DNA of 33,120 bases from Treponema sp. (GTDB lineage: Bacteria > Spirochaetota > Spirochaetia > Treponematales > Treponemataceae): the NCBI GenBank assembly GCA_017629095.1, contig JAGBXW010000042.1:1-33120 (forward strand), in the 5' to 3' direction. The notes below the pieces were generated by a model. It worked only from the letters and a program-made list of their open reading frames with translations. It made no database searches and was not told the origin of the DNA. Positions within the stretch are counted from its first letter, which is position 1. Each line of letters begins with the position of its first letter. Shown in pieces: positions 16,601 through 24,118 of this stretch. The translations under genes and the position numbers were made by a program.

Positions 16601-18508
16601 TTATTTCAAGTACACCATCAACAGCATTATGTCGGAGTTTCTAATGCCAGAGATTCGACTAGCTTGCCCCAAGGTAGTGGGACGCACTCGCTCTAATTTC
16701 TGGCGAGATTCTGCAGAAAGGGATGGAATTGCACCATAGTCAAAATCTTGGGGAATGCGAGCGTGTTCCATACGATGCATTTTTTCCACACGTCTATCTT
16801 GGCGTTTGATGTAATGCTGGTATTTTATGTCGATAAGAGCCGCATCCCAAACTGCTTCTGGATAGCCAGGATTTTGAGCCTGGGGATTCTTAGCCAAAAG
16901 TGCAATAATTTCCTGCTGCAAAGCCAATTTTTCCTGCACCCGCTGGAATCGCCAAGGGGGATTCAAGCCTACCTCGTAACCCTTTTCACAGAGACGAATA
17001 TCAGCCGTGTCGTGGCGCAGCTTGAGTCGGTATTCAGCACGTGCAGTAAACATACGGTAGGGCTCACGAGTTCCCAGAGTCACCAGGTCATCAATCAGAC
17101 CACCAATGTAGGCTTCACTTCGCTCCAAAACTAGGGGCTGGTAGGAAGGAACAGCCTTCACCAGCTCTTGGTTTTCAGAATCCTGCACTGGCCCACACAA
17201 TTCTCTGTGGCTTTTTGCATACAGGGCACCATTAATACCTGCCACCAAGCCCTGTCCCGCAGCCTCTTCGTAGCCGGAAGTGCCGTTAATTTGCCCCGCA
17301 GTAAAAAGCCCTGCCACAAGCTTTGTCTCCAAGGAGGGGAACAGCTGAGTCGGATCAATAAAATCGTATTCCACCGCATATCCGGGGCGACTCATCACTG
17401 CATTAGCAAAGCCAGGCAAGGTTCGCATAAATCTATCTTGAACCTCCTCTGGCAAGGATGAAGAAAATCCGTTGATGTACATTTCCTCGGTAGTTAAGCC
17501 CTCTGGCTCCACGAAAAGCTGATGACGCTCCCGCTCTGCAAACCGCATCACCTTATCCTCGATGGAAGGACAATATCGAGGTCCCACTCCGCTAATTTTT
17601 CCGCTGTAAAGGGGCGAACGTCCAATATTTCCTCGAATCAGCTGGTGGGTTTCTCCATTGGTGTACACAAGATGGCAGCTCACCATGGGCCGTTCCACCT
17701 TTTCGTTATCAAAGGAAAAGGGAATAATCTCCGAATCCCCCGGTTGCTCCTCCAACTGGGAAAAATCGATGGAGCTTTTCAGCACTCGTGGAGGCGTACC
17801 TGTTTTTAGGCGACCTGTGGTAAAGCCCAGTCGATTCAGTGCCTCGGTAATGCCTTGGGTACCTGGCTCTCCCAGTCGTCCGCAGGGAGCGTCGTAATTA
17901 CCGATAAATATCTTACCCCCTAAGAAGGTGCCTGTAGTCAAAATCGCAGACCGTACGGGAATCCGCCGCCCCCGCTCTGTTATCACAGCCACCAGCTTGA
18001 GCCTGAATTTCCCATCAGCCACAGCTGGAGAACCCAGCCGTTGGCCTGGCAAAGGCTCTTGCTCTCTGTCTGGATTTACCTCAGCCCTTGGGGGTAAAAG
18101 CTCAGCACTTTCCACCGCCTCCAAGTCCACCACCGTGTCCTGTAAAAGGGTCAGACCTGGTTGTTTTTCTATCATTTGTCGAGCCAGCTGAGAATACAGT
18201 AGCTTATCAGCCTGAGCACGAGGTGCTTGAACAGCAGGCCCGCGACTTTTATTCAAAAGACGAAACTGAATCATGGAAGCGTCAATCAAATGCCCCATTA
18301 CGCCCCCCAGGGCATCTACCTCACGGGCAATATTTCCCTTGGCAATGCCACCAATAGAAGGATTGCAGGACATACGTCCAATAGAATCAATGGTTTGTGT
18401 AATGAGAATGGTTTTCAGCCCCATCTTTGCTGCCGCCAAGGCAGCCTCTATTCCTGCGTGACCGCCACCAACAACAGCTACGTCGTAATCTTCATAAAAT
18501 CCAGCCAT
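16601..18508 (-). CDS. mnmG: tRNA uridine 5-carboxymethylaminomethyl modification enzyme MnmG
   Basis: FAD-dependent partner of MnmE in forming cmnm5U at wobble uridine 34. The 635 residues show the FAD Rossmann motif VAVVGGGHAGIEAALAAAKMG near the N-terminus, the family signature MSCNPSIGGIAKGNIAREVDALGG (residues about 47-70), TGRLKTGTPPR, GTSGYEEAAGQGL and the C-terminal RPTTLGQASRISGI. Compared with the usual sequence there is an insertion of roughly 35 residues, rich in Pro and Glu (around residues 130-170), after LLQDTVVDLEAVE. There is no Shine-Dalgarno sequence; a TATACT box ends 6 nt before the ATG, so the mRNA is probably leaderless. MnmE is not in the window. Confidence 0.96.
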   Translation of the reverse strand: MAGFYEDYDVAVVGGGHAGIEAALAAAKMGLKTILITQTIDSIGRMSCNPSIGGIAKGNIAREVDALGGVMGHLIDASMIQFRLLNKSRGPAVQAPRAQADKLLYSQLARQMIEKQPGLTLLQDTVVDLEAVESAELLPPRAEVNPDREQEPLPGQRLGSPAVADGKFRLKLVAVITERGRRIPVRSAILTTGTFLGGKIFIGNYDAPCGRLGEPGTQGITEALNRLGFTTGRLKTGTPPRVLKSSIDFSQLEEQPGDSEIIPFSFDNEKVERPMVSCHLVYTNGETHQLIRGNIGRSPLYSGKISGVGPRYCPSIEDKVMRFAERERHQLFVEPEGLTTEEMYINGFSSSLPEEVQDRFMRTLPGFANAVMSRPGYAVEYDFIDPTQLFPSLETKLVAGLFTAGQINGTSGYEEAAGQGLVAGINGALYAKSHRELCGPVQDSENQELVKAVPSYQPLVLERSEAYIGGLIDDLVTLGTREPYRMFTARAEYRLKLRHDTADIRLCEKGYEVGLNPPWRFQRVQEKLALQQEIIALLAKNPQAQNPGYPEAVWDAALIDIKYQHYIKRQDRRVEKMHRMEHARIPQDFDYGAIPSLSAESRQKLERVRPTTLGQASRISGIRNSDIMLLMVYLK

Positions 18509-18514
18509 GACATG

Positions 18515-18543
18515 AGTATAGCGAAAAACGACACTATTGGAAA
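18515..18543 (-). promoter_or_regulatory. Leaderless promoter of mnmG
   Basis: On the minus strand TTTCCA (18538-18543), 17-nt spacer, TATACT (18515-18520), then exactly 6 nt to the ATG. Confidence 0.6.
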
Positions 18544-18571
18544 GGTAAGAAAATCTCCATTTCCTTCTACT

Positions 18572-18599
18572 TCCACAGATTAGGTTTTCCCGATATACT
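18572..18599 (+). promoter_or_regulatory. Promoter of the OmpL47-like gene
   Basis: TCCACA (18572-18577), 16-nt spacer, TATACT (18594-18599). The leader of about 25 nt carries TGGAGG before the ATG at 18630. Confidence 0.5.
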
Positions 18600-18629
18600 G
18601 AACCAAACAGACAAATCTGGAGGTTAGAG

Positions 18630-19673
18630 ATGAAAAAAATCCTCAGTATTGCTGGGGCATTATTCGTTCTTGCAACAGTGGCAGCTCAAGATACTACCCC
18701 TGTTCAAAAGGTATGGAATAATGGACGCATTGATTATATTCCTTTGGGAACAGAATTCCGATTGGAAGCAGAAAACTGGAATCCAAACACTGGTTCAATC
18801 TACTACACTTATAATTCAGGGGAGGCAACAGAGTATACCGCTCCTGTAGTGTTGGACAAAGAAGGCCAGTTTACCTTGAACTGGGCAACTAAAGATGTAT
18901 GGGGAACAGTAAGTAACACCAAAACCTACACTGGTATTGTTGACGGAACAGCTCCCACCATCAAATTCCTGATTGAAGGACCTGTGTACACTGACGAAGC
19001 TGGAGTTGTATATGTAACAAACCAAACTGGTATCCAACTCTTTGGTGAAGATGCTCTTTCTGGCACAGAATTCCTCTATCTTGATACAACTGGTACAGGA
19101 AAGATGGAAAATGTTTTGGGACAAGGATTTATCTACCTTACAGACAGAGAAGATGGTGCTATTTATGCAGAAGGATATGCCGTTGACTATGTGGGAAACA
19201 CTTCTGAGTCCTTAGCTGCATACGTATATCTCGATACAACTGCACCTTCCGTATACATCGACATTGATATTCCACCAGTGGAAGCAAATGGCGTTCAGTA
19301 CATCAGTCCCCAGACCAAGATTTCTCTGTCTGCTCAGGATGCAATGTCTGGAGTTGATGCAATTTATCTGTCTTGGAATGGAGCTGAATTTGCTCGCTAT
19401 GATGGGAACACTCCAATCAGTGCACCTGAAACAGGTTCCCACGTATTGCAGGTTTTTGCCACCGATAAGCTGGGAAATAGCAGTGAACTTTCCGAGTTCA
19501 CCTTCTCTACTGACTTGAAATTGAATCCTGCAGAACTCTATCTTTCTGTAGGTAGTCCCACTGGAACTAACCGTACAATAGAAGTTGTTGCAGAAGAAAC
19601 TAAAACTCCTACAGAAATCCCTGTGGAAGAAACTGAAGCACTCCAACCTGTTACTGTTACAAACGAAAAATAA
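18630..19673 (+). CDS. Secreted OmpL47-like / Ig-repeat surface protein
   Basis: A 347-residue exported protein. The signal peptide is MKKILSIAGALFVLATVAA, cleaved before QDTTPV. The body consists of about three beta-sandwich repeats with the OmpL47-type pattern: a sensor-like segment (IYYTYNSGEATEYTAP, FLYLDTTGTGK, IYLSWNGAEFARYDG), then an 'eG.y.v...A.D..GN' segment (AVDYVGNTSES, ATDKLGNSSEL), joined by linkers DGTAPT and DTTAPS. This arrangement is known from spirochaete surface proteins. The last 40 residues are a Thr/Glu/Pro-rich tail. TGGAGG lies 6 nt before the ATG, and a strong terminator follows, so it is a single-gene unit. Likely outer-membrane or periplasmic; the ligand is unknown. 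Confidence 0.83.
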   Translation: MKKILSIAGALFVLATVAAQDTTPVQKVWNNGRIDYIPLGTEFRLEAENWNPNTGSIYYTYNSGEATEYTAPVVLDKEGQFTLNWATKDVWGTVSNTKTYTGIVDGTAPTIKFLIEGPVYTDEAGVVYVTNQTGIQLFGEDALSGTEFLYLDTTGTGKMENVLGQGFIYLTDREDGAIYAEGYAVDYVGNTSESLAAYVYLDTTAPSVYIDIDIPPVEANGVQYISPQTKISLSAQDAMSGVDAIYLSWNGAEFARYDGNTPISAPETGSHVLQVFATDKLGNSSELSEFTFSTDLKLNPAELYLSVGSPTGTNRTIEVVAEETKTPTEIPVEETEALQPVTVTNEK

Positions 19674-19681
19674 GATAAAAG

Positions 19682-19710
19682 AAAAGGGTGAGTTTTAACT
19701 CACCCTTTTT
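19682..19710. terminator. Bidirectional terminator
   Basis: A perfect 13-bp stem (19682-19694 with 19697-19709) closed by TT and flanked by A4 and T5, between convergent genes. Confidence 0.93.
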
Positions 19711-19732
19711 AGTTAGAAAGTACACCTTGAAA

Positions 19733-20047
19733 TTACACCTGATAGTGAATCTTTTTCAAATCTTTATCGAAGGGAATTCTTTCTGGCAGCGACTCCCCAT
19801 CTCCAAAAGACTCTATGGCATCAAGCAATAAAACACCTTCTTCAATACTAGAGTCTTCCATGATACTTAAATCCATGTTTGAAAGTGGCGTATCCCAAAC
19901 AAATTTGTGAAAAGCCTCTTCCAGTTGATTTTCAGCAAAGGGATTTTTCCGCATCCAGACAATAACATGAGCGGCATAAATTCCACTATGTAACACATGG
20001 GCAAAGGTATGCTTGTAAATTTTATAGCAAAATTCTTCCATATTCAT
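19733..20047 (-). CDS. Hypothetical protein, about 104 residues
   Basis: I do not recognise this family. The sequence is rich in acidic and aromatic residues, with a His/Cys-containing N-terminal helix (MNMEEFCYKIYKHTFAHVLH) and an acidic middle (MEDSSIEEGVLLLDAIESFG); no signal peptide or membrane span. An ATG at 20056 overlaps a consensus TATAAT box and therefore cannot be the start of the message from that promoter. The ATG at 20047 lies 7 nt after the box and has no Shine-Dalgarno sequence, consistent with a leaderless mRNA. It is divergent from the acyltransferase gene and shares an inverted G-rich motif with it. Confidence 0.62.
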   Translation of the reverse strand: MNMEEFCYKIYKHTFAHVLHSGIYAAHVIVWMRKNPFAENQLEEAFHKFVWDTPLSNMDLSIMEDSSIEEGVLLLDAIESFGDGESLPERIPFDKDLKKIHYQV

Positions 20048-20054
20048 CATTTTC

Positions 20055-20083
20055 ATTATATATTACTACCCCCTAATTTTCAA
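20055..20083 (-). promoter_or_regulatory. Leaderless promoter of the 104-residue protein
   Basis: On the minus strand TTGAAA (20078-20083), exactly 17 nt, TATAAT (20055-20060). The spacer contains the motif TAGGGGGTAG. Confidence 0.65.
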
Positions 20084-20156
20084 GAAAAAATCCCTTCTCT
20101 TTACGGGAATCTTGTATAAATTCTAAAATCTTGACACAGGCAAAAATAGGGGGTAG
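20066..20156. promoter_or_regulatory. Paired operator-like inverted motif in a divergent promoter region
   Basis: CTACCCCCTA (20066-20075) and its exact reverse complement TAGGGGGTAG (20147-20156) lie 71 nt apart. One is inside the -35/-10 spacer of the minus-strand promoter. The other covers the end of the spacer and the start of the -10 of the plus-strand promoter. This arrangement suggests one regulator acting on both genes. Confidence 0.5.
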
Positions 20157-20159
20157 ATT
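20131..20159 (+). promoter_or_regulatory. Promoter of the acyltransferase gene
   Basis: Perfect TTGACA (20131-20136), 17-nt spacer, TAGATT (20154-20159). Confidence 0.7.
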
Positions 20160-20201
20160 TAAGAGCAAAGAGACGTAGAAAAGCAACAGGAGTTTTATGT
20201 T

Positions 20202-21134
20202 ATGGAAGGTATACCACTAGGGGAACGCTATAAGCATCATTTTGGAGAGTTAGCTCGTTTAGCTCAAGCAGCAGATAAGATTGATGATACCAACGTATAT
20301 CAGGAGTGGAATCCTGGTACACGCAAAATCATGGATTCCATGGTAGAAGACAACCTCTTGCCTGGTTCCCAACTCATGAATCAGGAGTATTTCATAGAAT
20401 TCTTGAATCAGCTCAAGGCCGGTAAGCGAGGACTGATTTTGATGGAGCATTACAGCAACATGGACCTGCCCCTGCTGTGCTATCTCCTTGATCATGATTC
20501 TGATGAAGGTAAAGATTTGTCCAGCCGCATTGTTGCCATGGCCGGAATGAAGCTGAACGAAGAAAATCCTATGGTAAAGGCTTGGGCCGAGGGCTTTACT
20601 CGCATTGTTATCTATCCCAGTCGCAGTTTGGCAGCTTATACCGACCCAGAGGAACGGGCTGCAGAAGAAGCTAAAAGCCGAAAAATCAATATGGCATCTA
20701 TGCGGGCTATGGATGCAGCCAAAAGACGAGGCCAGACAATTCTCGTATTCCCCAGTGGAACTCGTTACCGCCCCGGAAATCCAGAGACAAAACGAGGCTT
20801 ACGAGAAATTGACTCTTACCTACGAATGTTTGACGTAATGATTCTTATTTCCACCAACGGAAACTGCTTGAGAATCAATCCTGAAACTCCCAATGACATG
20901 TTGTCCGACTTGGTTTGCAAGGATGTAATCCTTATGACAGCAAGCCCCGTTATTGCCTGCAAGTCATTCCGCAATGAAGTGATTGCGAGCTTAGGCGAAA
21001 AGCCTGAAGACAGAGGAATCGACCCCAAGCAGGCATCCGCCGACAAAATCATGGCTACACTGGAAGAACAGCACAATGCCATGGAGGCTGAATACCAAAA
21101 ACGCTTGCAGGCCGCCCAAGAAACTAAAAATTAA
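20202..21134 (+). CDS. Glycerolipid acyltransferase (PlsB/PlsC superfamily)
   Basis: A 310-residue soluble-looking acyltransferase. The catalytic HxxxxD motif is HYSNMD (in LILMEHYSNMDLP), and the substrate-binding motif is FPSGTR (in ILVFPSGTRYRPG). The distance between them and the absence of an obvious membrane helix recall glycerol-3-phosphate acyltransferases of the plastid-like soluble type more than short PlsC proteins. It probably acylates glycerol-3-phosphate or lysophosphatidate in phospholipid synthesis; which of the two I cannot tell. AGGAG (20188-20192) is 9 nt before the ATG; a nearer ATG at 20197 is out of frame and gives only seven codons. The stop overlaps the stop of the convergent LUD gene through the palindrome TTAA. 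Confidence 0.82.
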   Translation: MEGIPLGERYKHHFGELARLAQAADKIDDTNVYQEWNPGTRKIMDSMVEDNLLPGSQLMNQEYFIEFLNQLKAGKRGLILMEHYSNMDLPLLCYLLDHDSDEGKDLSSRIVAMAGMKLNEENPMVKAWAEGFTRIVIYPSRSLAAYTDPEERAAEEAKSRKINMASMRAMDAAKRRGQTILVFPSGTRYRPGNPETKRGLREIDSYLRMFDVMILISTNGNCLRINPETPNDMLSDLVCKDVILMTASPVIACKSFRNEVIASLGEKPEDRGIDPKQASADKIMATLEEQHNAMEAEYQKRLQAAQETKN

Positions 21135-21739
21135 AATCCTAGATTTTCCTCAATGAGGATAATCTCATAGTCACAGGAGCTAGGCTTTGTCCACAATACG
21201 GACAAGGCCGCACAAATCCGTTCTGGACTACGACAGTCATAGCACTTGTCGCCCTTGATAGCACAGGGAGTTTTCCTGTTCAGCCGCTTGGTGTTTAATG
21301 GGGCGGCAATGTTTCTGGCTCGCCACAGAGCTGCGTCGTAGTCCTTGGCCAGCTTGTTTTGACCCGCCACCAGATACACCTTTTCATGACCATATAAGAT
21401 TGCCGCCACACGGTTGCAGTTTCCGTCAATATTGATAATTTCACCAGTTTCAGCCAAGCCGTTGATGGAGGACATGTAGATTTGCGCTCCATTGGCAACG
21501 GCCTTGATTTCGTTACCAGTTTTTCCTTCTGGAATACGCTGGTGCCAGTACATCAGATTGTGAGTACCAAGCTTTTCGTACAAGCCCAGCGCTTCCAGTG
21601 TCATGGAACCACCAAAACCAACTGTTTTACCATCAATCTGAGAATCAAGGTAGGCCACGGCTTCTGCTGAAGTTGCAAAACAAGAAACAGCAAAACCACG
21701 GTTCTCCAGGTTTTTCTTTACCACATCAAATTGTGCCAT
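21131..21739 (-). CDS. LUD-domain (LutC/DUF162-like) protein
   Basis: A 202-residue protein of the LUD family, whose members include LutC of lactate oxidation and many proteins of unknown substrate. Visible hallmarks are FATSAEAVAYL, GKTVGFGGSMTLEALGL, NGLAETGEIINIDGNCNRVAA and LVAGQNKLAKDYDAALWRARNIAAP. A C-terminal cysteine group (TPCAIKGDKCYDCRSPERIC, C x6 C xx C x6 C spacing) might hold a metal. LutA and LutB are not in the window, so a lactate role is not supported here. GAGGAT lies about 7 nt before the ATG, inside the end of the upstream small gene; the two genes are 4 nt apart and form an operon. Confidence 0.83.
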   Translation of the reverse strand: MAQFDVVKKNLENRGFAVSCFATSAEAVAYLDSQIDGKTVGFGGSMTLEALGLYEKLGTHNLMYWHQRIPEGKTGNEIKAVANGAQIYMSSINGLAETGEIINIDGNCNRVAAILYGHEKVYLVAGQNKLAKDYDAALWRARNIAAPLNTKRLNRKTPCAIKGDKCYDCRSPERICAALSVLWTKPSSCDYEIILIEENLGF

Positions 21740-21743
21740 ACAA

Positions 21744-21959
21744 TCATCCTCTTACAAAATTTGCTCTATACTCCATATTGATTTGAGCGATTTCTTTTTC
21801 TCCATCGATATATGGTTGGTAGATGCTATCTACAATGCCACCGCCAAGGTTGTCGCAGCCATTGCAGAACTCACATTCTGTTCCACAGGCACTTAAGGAT
21901 TGCTGGATAATGCGAATCCGCTCTTCCTTGGTGGTATCCTTAATCAAAATAGACTTCAT
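21744..21959 (-). CDS. Small cysteine-rich protein (71 residues)
   Basis: Starts MKSILIKDTTKEERIRIIQQ. The ATG at 21959 is selected because GGAGGAG lies 6 nt upstream; an ATG at 21974 would itself overlap that site. The central region has a glycine/cysteine knot (ACGTECEFCNGCDNLGGG) and the end reads YQPYIDGEKEIAQINMEYRA. The pattern is reminiscent of a short protein widely found in anaerobic Firmicutes and spirochaetes with no proven function. The four cysteines (C x3 C xx C xx C) could bind a metal. It is the first gene of an operon with the LUD-domain protein; a TATACT box at 21978-21983 (minus strand) is its likely -10. Confidence 0.7.
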   Translation of the reverse strand: MKSILIKDTTKEERIRIIQQSLSACGTECEFCNGCDNLGGGIVDSIYQPYIDGEKEIAQINMEYRANFVRG

Positions 21960-21990
21960 TTTTATCTCCTCCATTTAAGTATAATCAATC

Positions 21991-22034
21991 CCCCTCACTT
22001 ACAGACGTATCCGTGCAGCACGAGCGGGAGCGGG
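21991..22034 (-). pseudogene. Duplicated, diverged 3' tail of hisD
   Basis: This 44-nt stretch aligns without gaps to the last codons of hisD plus the first bases after its stop (22035-22078). It reads A-P-A-R-A-A-R-I-R-L-stop against A-H-A-K-A-A-R-I-R-L-stop in hisD, and both are followed by GTGAGGGG. The 11 differences out of 44 fall mainly at synonymous positions, so this is the end of a separate, once functional hisD allele rather than a recent tandem duplication. Confidence 0.7.
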
Positions 22035-22042
22035 CCCCTCAC

Positions 22043-23362
22043 TTACAAGCGAATTCTTGCTGCTTTAGCGTGAGCGGATAATCCTTCTGCGTCGCCCAGA
22101 AGTCCTGCGGCGGAGGCAGACTTTATCTGGCCAGCAGAGCCTTCTACTGTTCGTAGGGTGGTAACTGTTTTTAAGAAGCAGCGAACGGAAAGTCCACCAG
22201 CAAAGCGGGCGGAAGTGGAAGTGGGCAGGGTATGGTTCAAGCCAGCGGCGTAATCTCCCAGTACCTCAGCAGAACCGTGGCCAATAAACAATGAACCGTA
22301 GTTGTGTACCAGAGATTCAAGTTTTTCTAGCTGAGGCCCTGAGTCCAAGGCTAATTCCAAGTGTTCGGGGGCCTTTTTATTTGCCAAGTGAGCGGCTTCC
22401 TCTAAATCCTTGGTGATGATAATACAGCCGTTTCGCTGAATGCTGGTACCAGCGGTGTCTGCAGTAGACAGGGTTTCAAGCTGGAGCTCCAGTTCCTGGG
22501 CCACTGCTTGGGCAAGATTTTCCTCCGGGGTAGCAAGGACAGCCTGAGCATCTGGATCATGTTCAGCTTGAGCCAAAAGGTCAGCGGCCACCCAAGCAGG
22601 ATTTGCAGAACCATCTGCAATGATGAAAACCTCCGTGGGGCCTGCCAGCATATCAATGCCAACGGTGCCGTAAACCTGCCGCTTTGCCTCTGCCACAAAT
22701 TTATTTCCTGGCCCCACAATCACATCACAGCGGGGAATTGTTTCCGTGCCATAGGCCATGGCGGCAATGGATTGGGCTCCACCACAGGCAAAAACTCGGT
22801 GGACGCCGCACAAATAGGCAGTGGCCAATATTCCTGCATCGGCGTAGGCTTTGGTACTGCCGTCGGGATGGGGCCGTGGTGGAGTACAAAGCACCACCTC
22901 GCCACAGCCAGCGGCCAAGGCAGGAGCGGAGGTCATGATAACGGTGGAAAGCAAGGGGAAGCGACCAGCTGGCACGTACAATCCTGCCCTGTCCACGGGA
23001 ATATTCTTTTGTCCGGTAAAAAGCCCTGGCTCCAATTCTACTTCAAAATTATCAAAGGATTCACGTTGCCGGCGAGCAAACTTCAGCGCTAAATCCCGAG
23101 AATAACAGAGGGCTTCATACAGTTCTGGTTGACTTTGACGGAGCTTTTCTGCGGCATCAGCTAAATCTTCTTGAGCAACTTCCAACTGAGCAGGAGCTGC
23201 AGGGTCAAACTTTGTTGCCAGCTGATGGAGAGCAACATCTCCATCCCTTCGAACTTGACTGATAATATCGGATACAATACTTGCAGTATCGTCGGCAAAG
23301 CTTCGTGGCTCAAAAAAATCGGCGGAAAGTTCCTGTGCGGGAATAATTTTGATTATAGACAT
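22043..23362 (-). CDS. hisD: Histidinol dehydrogenase
   Basis: Catalyses the last two steps of histidine synthesis, oxidising L-histidinol to L-histidine with two NAD+ and one zinc. The 439 residues carry the signature IVGPGNKFVAEAKRQVYGTVGIDMLAGPTEV (quoted here only as landmarks VGPGN and GIDMLAGPTEV), the metal-site segment LLAQAEHDPDA, the catalytic PEHLEL, and NHTLPT/SARFAGGLSV. The ATG at 23362 is preferred over 23368 because GAGG directly abuts the latter but is 6 nt from the former. A TTGACA-based promoter lies about 80 nt upstream. The gene is divergent from a MerR-type regulator and followed by a second, diverged copy of its own C-terminal codons. Other his genes in the window: only hisA-IE. 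Confidence 0.96.
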   Translation of the reverse strand: MSIIKIIPAQELSADFFEPRSFADDTASIVSDIISQVRRDGDVALHQLATKFDPAAPAQLEVAQEDLADAAEKLRQSQPELYEALCYSRDLALKFARRQRESFDNFEVELEPGLFTGQKNIPVDRAGLYVPAGRFPLLSTVIMTSAPALAAGCGEVVLCTPPRPHPDGSTKAYADAGILATAYLCGVHRVFACGGAQSIAAMAYGTETIPRCDVIVGPGNKFVAEAKRQVYGTVGIDMLAGPTEVFIIADGSANPAWVAADLLAQAEHDPDAQAVLATPEENLAQAVAQELELQLETLSTADTAGTSIQRNGCIIITKDLEEAAHLANKKAPEHLELALDSGPQLEKLESLVHNYGSLFIGHGSAEVLGDYAAGLNHTLPTSTSARFAGGLSVRCFLKTVTTLRTVEGSAGQIKSASAAGLLGDAEGLSAHAKAARIRL

Positions 23363-23422
23363 ATCCATCCTCTGTGCCTGCGAGGGATTTTGGAAAACAA
23401 ATCATCAGGCAGAATTCCTCTC

Positions 23423-23451
23423 ATTCTTTCCCATATGCCACGGATTGTCAA
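23423..23451 (-). promoter_or_regulatory. Promoter of hisD
   Basis: On the minus strand perfect TTGACA (23446-23451), 17-nt spacer, AAGAAT (23423-23428). The implied leader of about 55 nt shows no T-box or histidine leader peptide that I can see. Confidence 0.6.
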
Positions 23452-23539
23452 CCAGTTTTTTTGCGGATTTTGTGGAGAGGGGAAAGATTAAACTTACATT
23501 CAACTTTATCCTAATTCAATATTAGTCAAGATATTAGCC

Positions 23540-23571
23540 TTGTATTTTTTAATGAATCTCATTATGATGAG
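23540..23571 (+). promoter_or_regulatory. Promoter and dyad operator of the MerR-type gene
   Basis: TTGTAT (23540-23545), 17-nt spacer, TATGAT (23563-23568). A dyad CTCAT-TATG-ATGAG (23558-23571) overlaps the -10, a position suited to autoregulation. Confidence 0.55.
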
Positions 23572-23615
23572 TTGCAAATTTTCAAGGATATTGTTAGGCT
23601 GACAAAGGAGGATCT

Positions 23616-24062
23616 ATGAGCTATAGCATTGGAGAAATATCCCAAAGACTTGACATTGCACCTTCTGCCTTGCGGTATTACGAAAAAGAAGGATTGTTGC
23701 CCTTTGTGGAACGTTCCGATAGCGGAATTCGCCAGTTTACTGATATTGATTTGGAATGGCTTATTATCATTGACTCCTTGAAAAGAACTGGCATGCCACT
23801 GAAGGAAATCAAAGAATTTGTAAAAATGTTTGAGGAACGAGACACCACCATTGCTCGCAGACTGGAAATCGTGCGACGACACCGAGAGGTAATTCAGCAA
23901 CAGGTGGCAAAGCTCAATGAAATTATTATGGCCTTGGATTTTAAGGAACAATATTATCAACAGGCTATTGATGAAGGCAAAACTATGGATTTGCCAGATT
24001 TAACGATGGAGGAACTTCCTCCTGAATTGAAAGCTATTCGTAAGCGAGTTCGTGGAGATTAA
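23616..24062 (+). CDS. MerR-family transcriptional regulator
   Basis: A 148-residue regulator. The N-terminal winged helix (MSYSIGEISQRLDIAPSALRYYEKEGLLPFVERSDSGIRQF read in segments: SIGEISQRLDIAPSALRYYE, then GLLPFV.R...GIR.F) is followed by the dimerisation coiled coil (about 75-120). The C-terminal tail has no cysteine pair, so it is not a mercury/metal-type sensor. It resembles the AdhR/NmlR-like group, which responds to aldehyde or redox stress, but the absence of any cysteine leaves the signal open. AAAGGAGG lies 4 nt before the ATG. It is divergent from hisD, and a dyad overlaps its own -10 box. Confidence 0.9.
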   Translation: MSYSIGEISQRLDIAPSALRYYEKEGLLPFVERSDSGIRQFTDIDLEWLIIIDSLKRTGMPLKEIKEFVKMFEERDTTIARRLEIVRRHREVIQQQVAKLNEIIMALDFKEQYYQQAIDEGKTMDLPDLTMEELPPELKAIRKRVRGD

Positions 24063-24118
24063 AAAAAGGCTGTCTTTTGGGAGTGAAATACACTTCAAAA
24101 ACGACAGCCTTTTTCTTT
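24063..24118. terminator. Bidirectional terminator between merR-type gene and hisA-IE
   Basis: AAAAAGGCTGTC (24063-24074) pairs with GACAGCCTTTTT (24103-24114); the interior continues pairing as TTTTG/CAAAA and AGTG/CACT. Poly-A and poly-T tracts lie on the two sides. Confidence 0.9.

Noticed and set aside
22508..23092. Long plus-strand reading frame (194 codons)
   Set aside because: It lies wholly antisense to the catalytic core of hisD, has unnatural composition and no ribosome binding site.
23363..23600. T-box or histidine leader peptide attenuator upstream of hisD
   Set aside because: No run of His codons, no T-box core sequence and no terminator/antiterminator pair could be identified in the leader.
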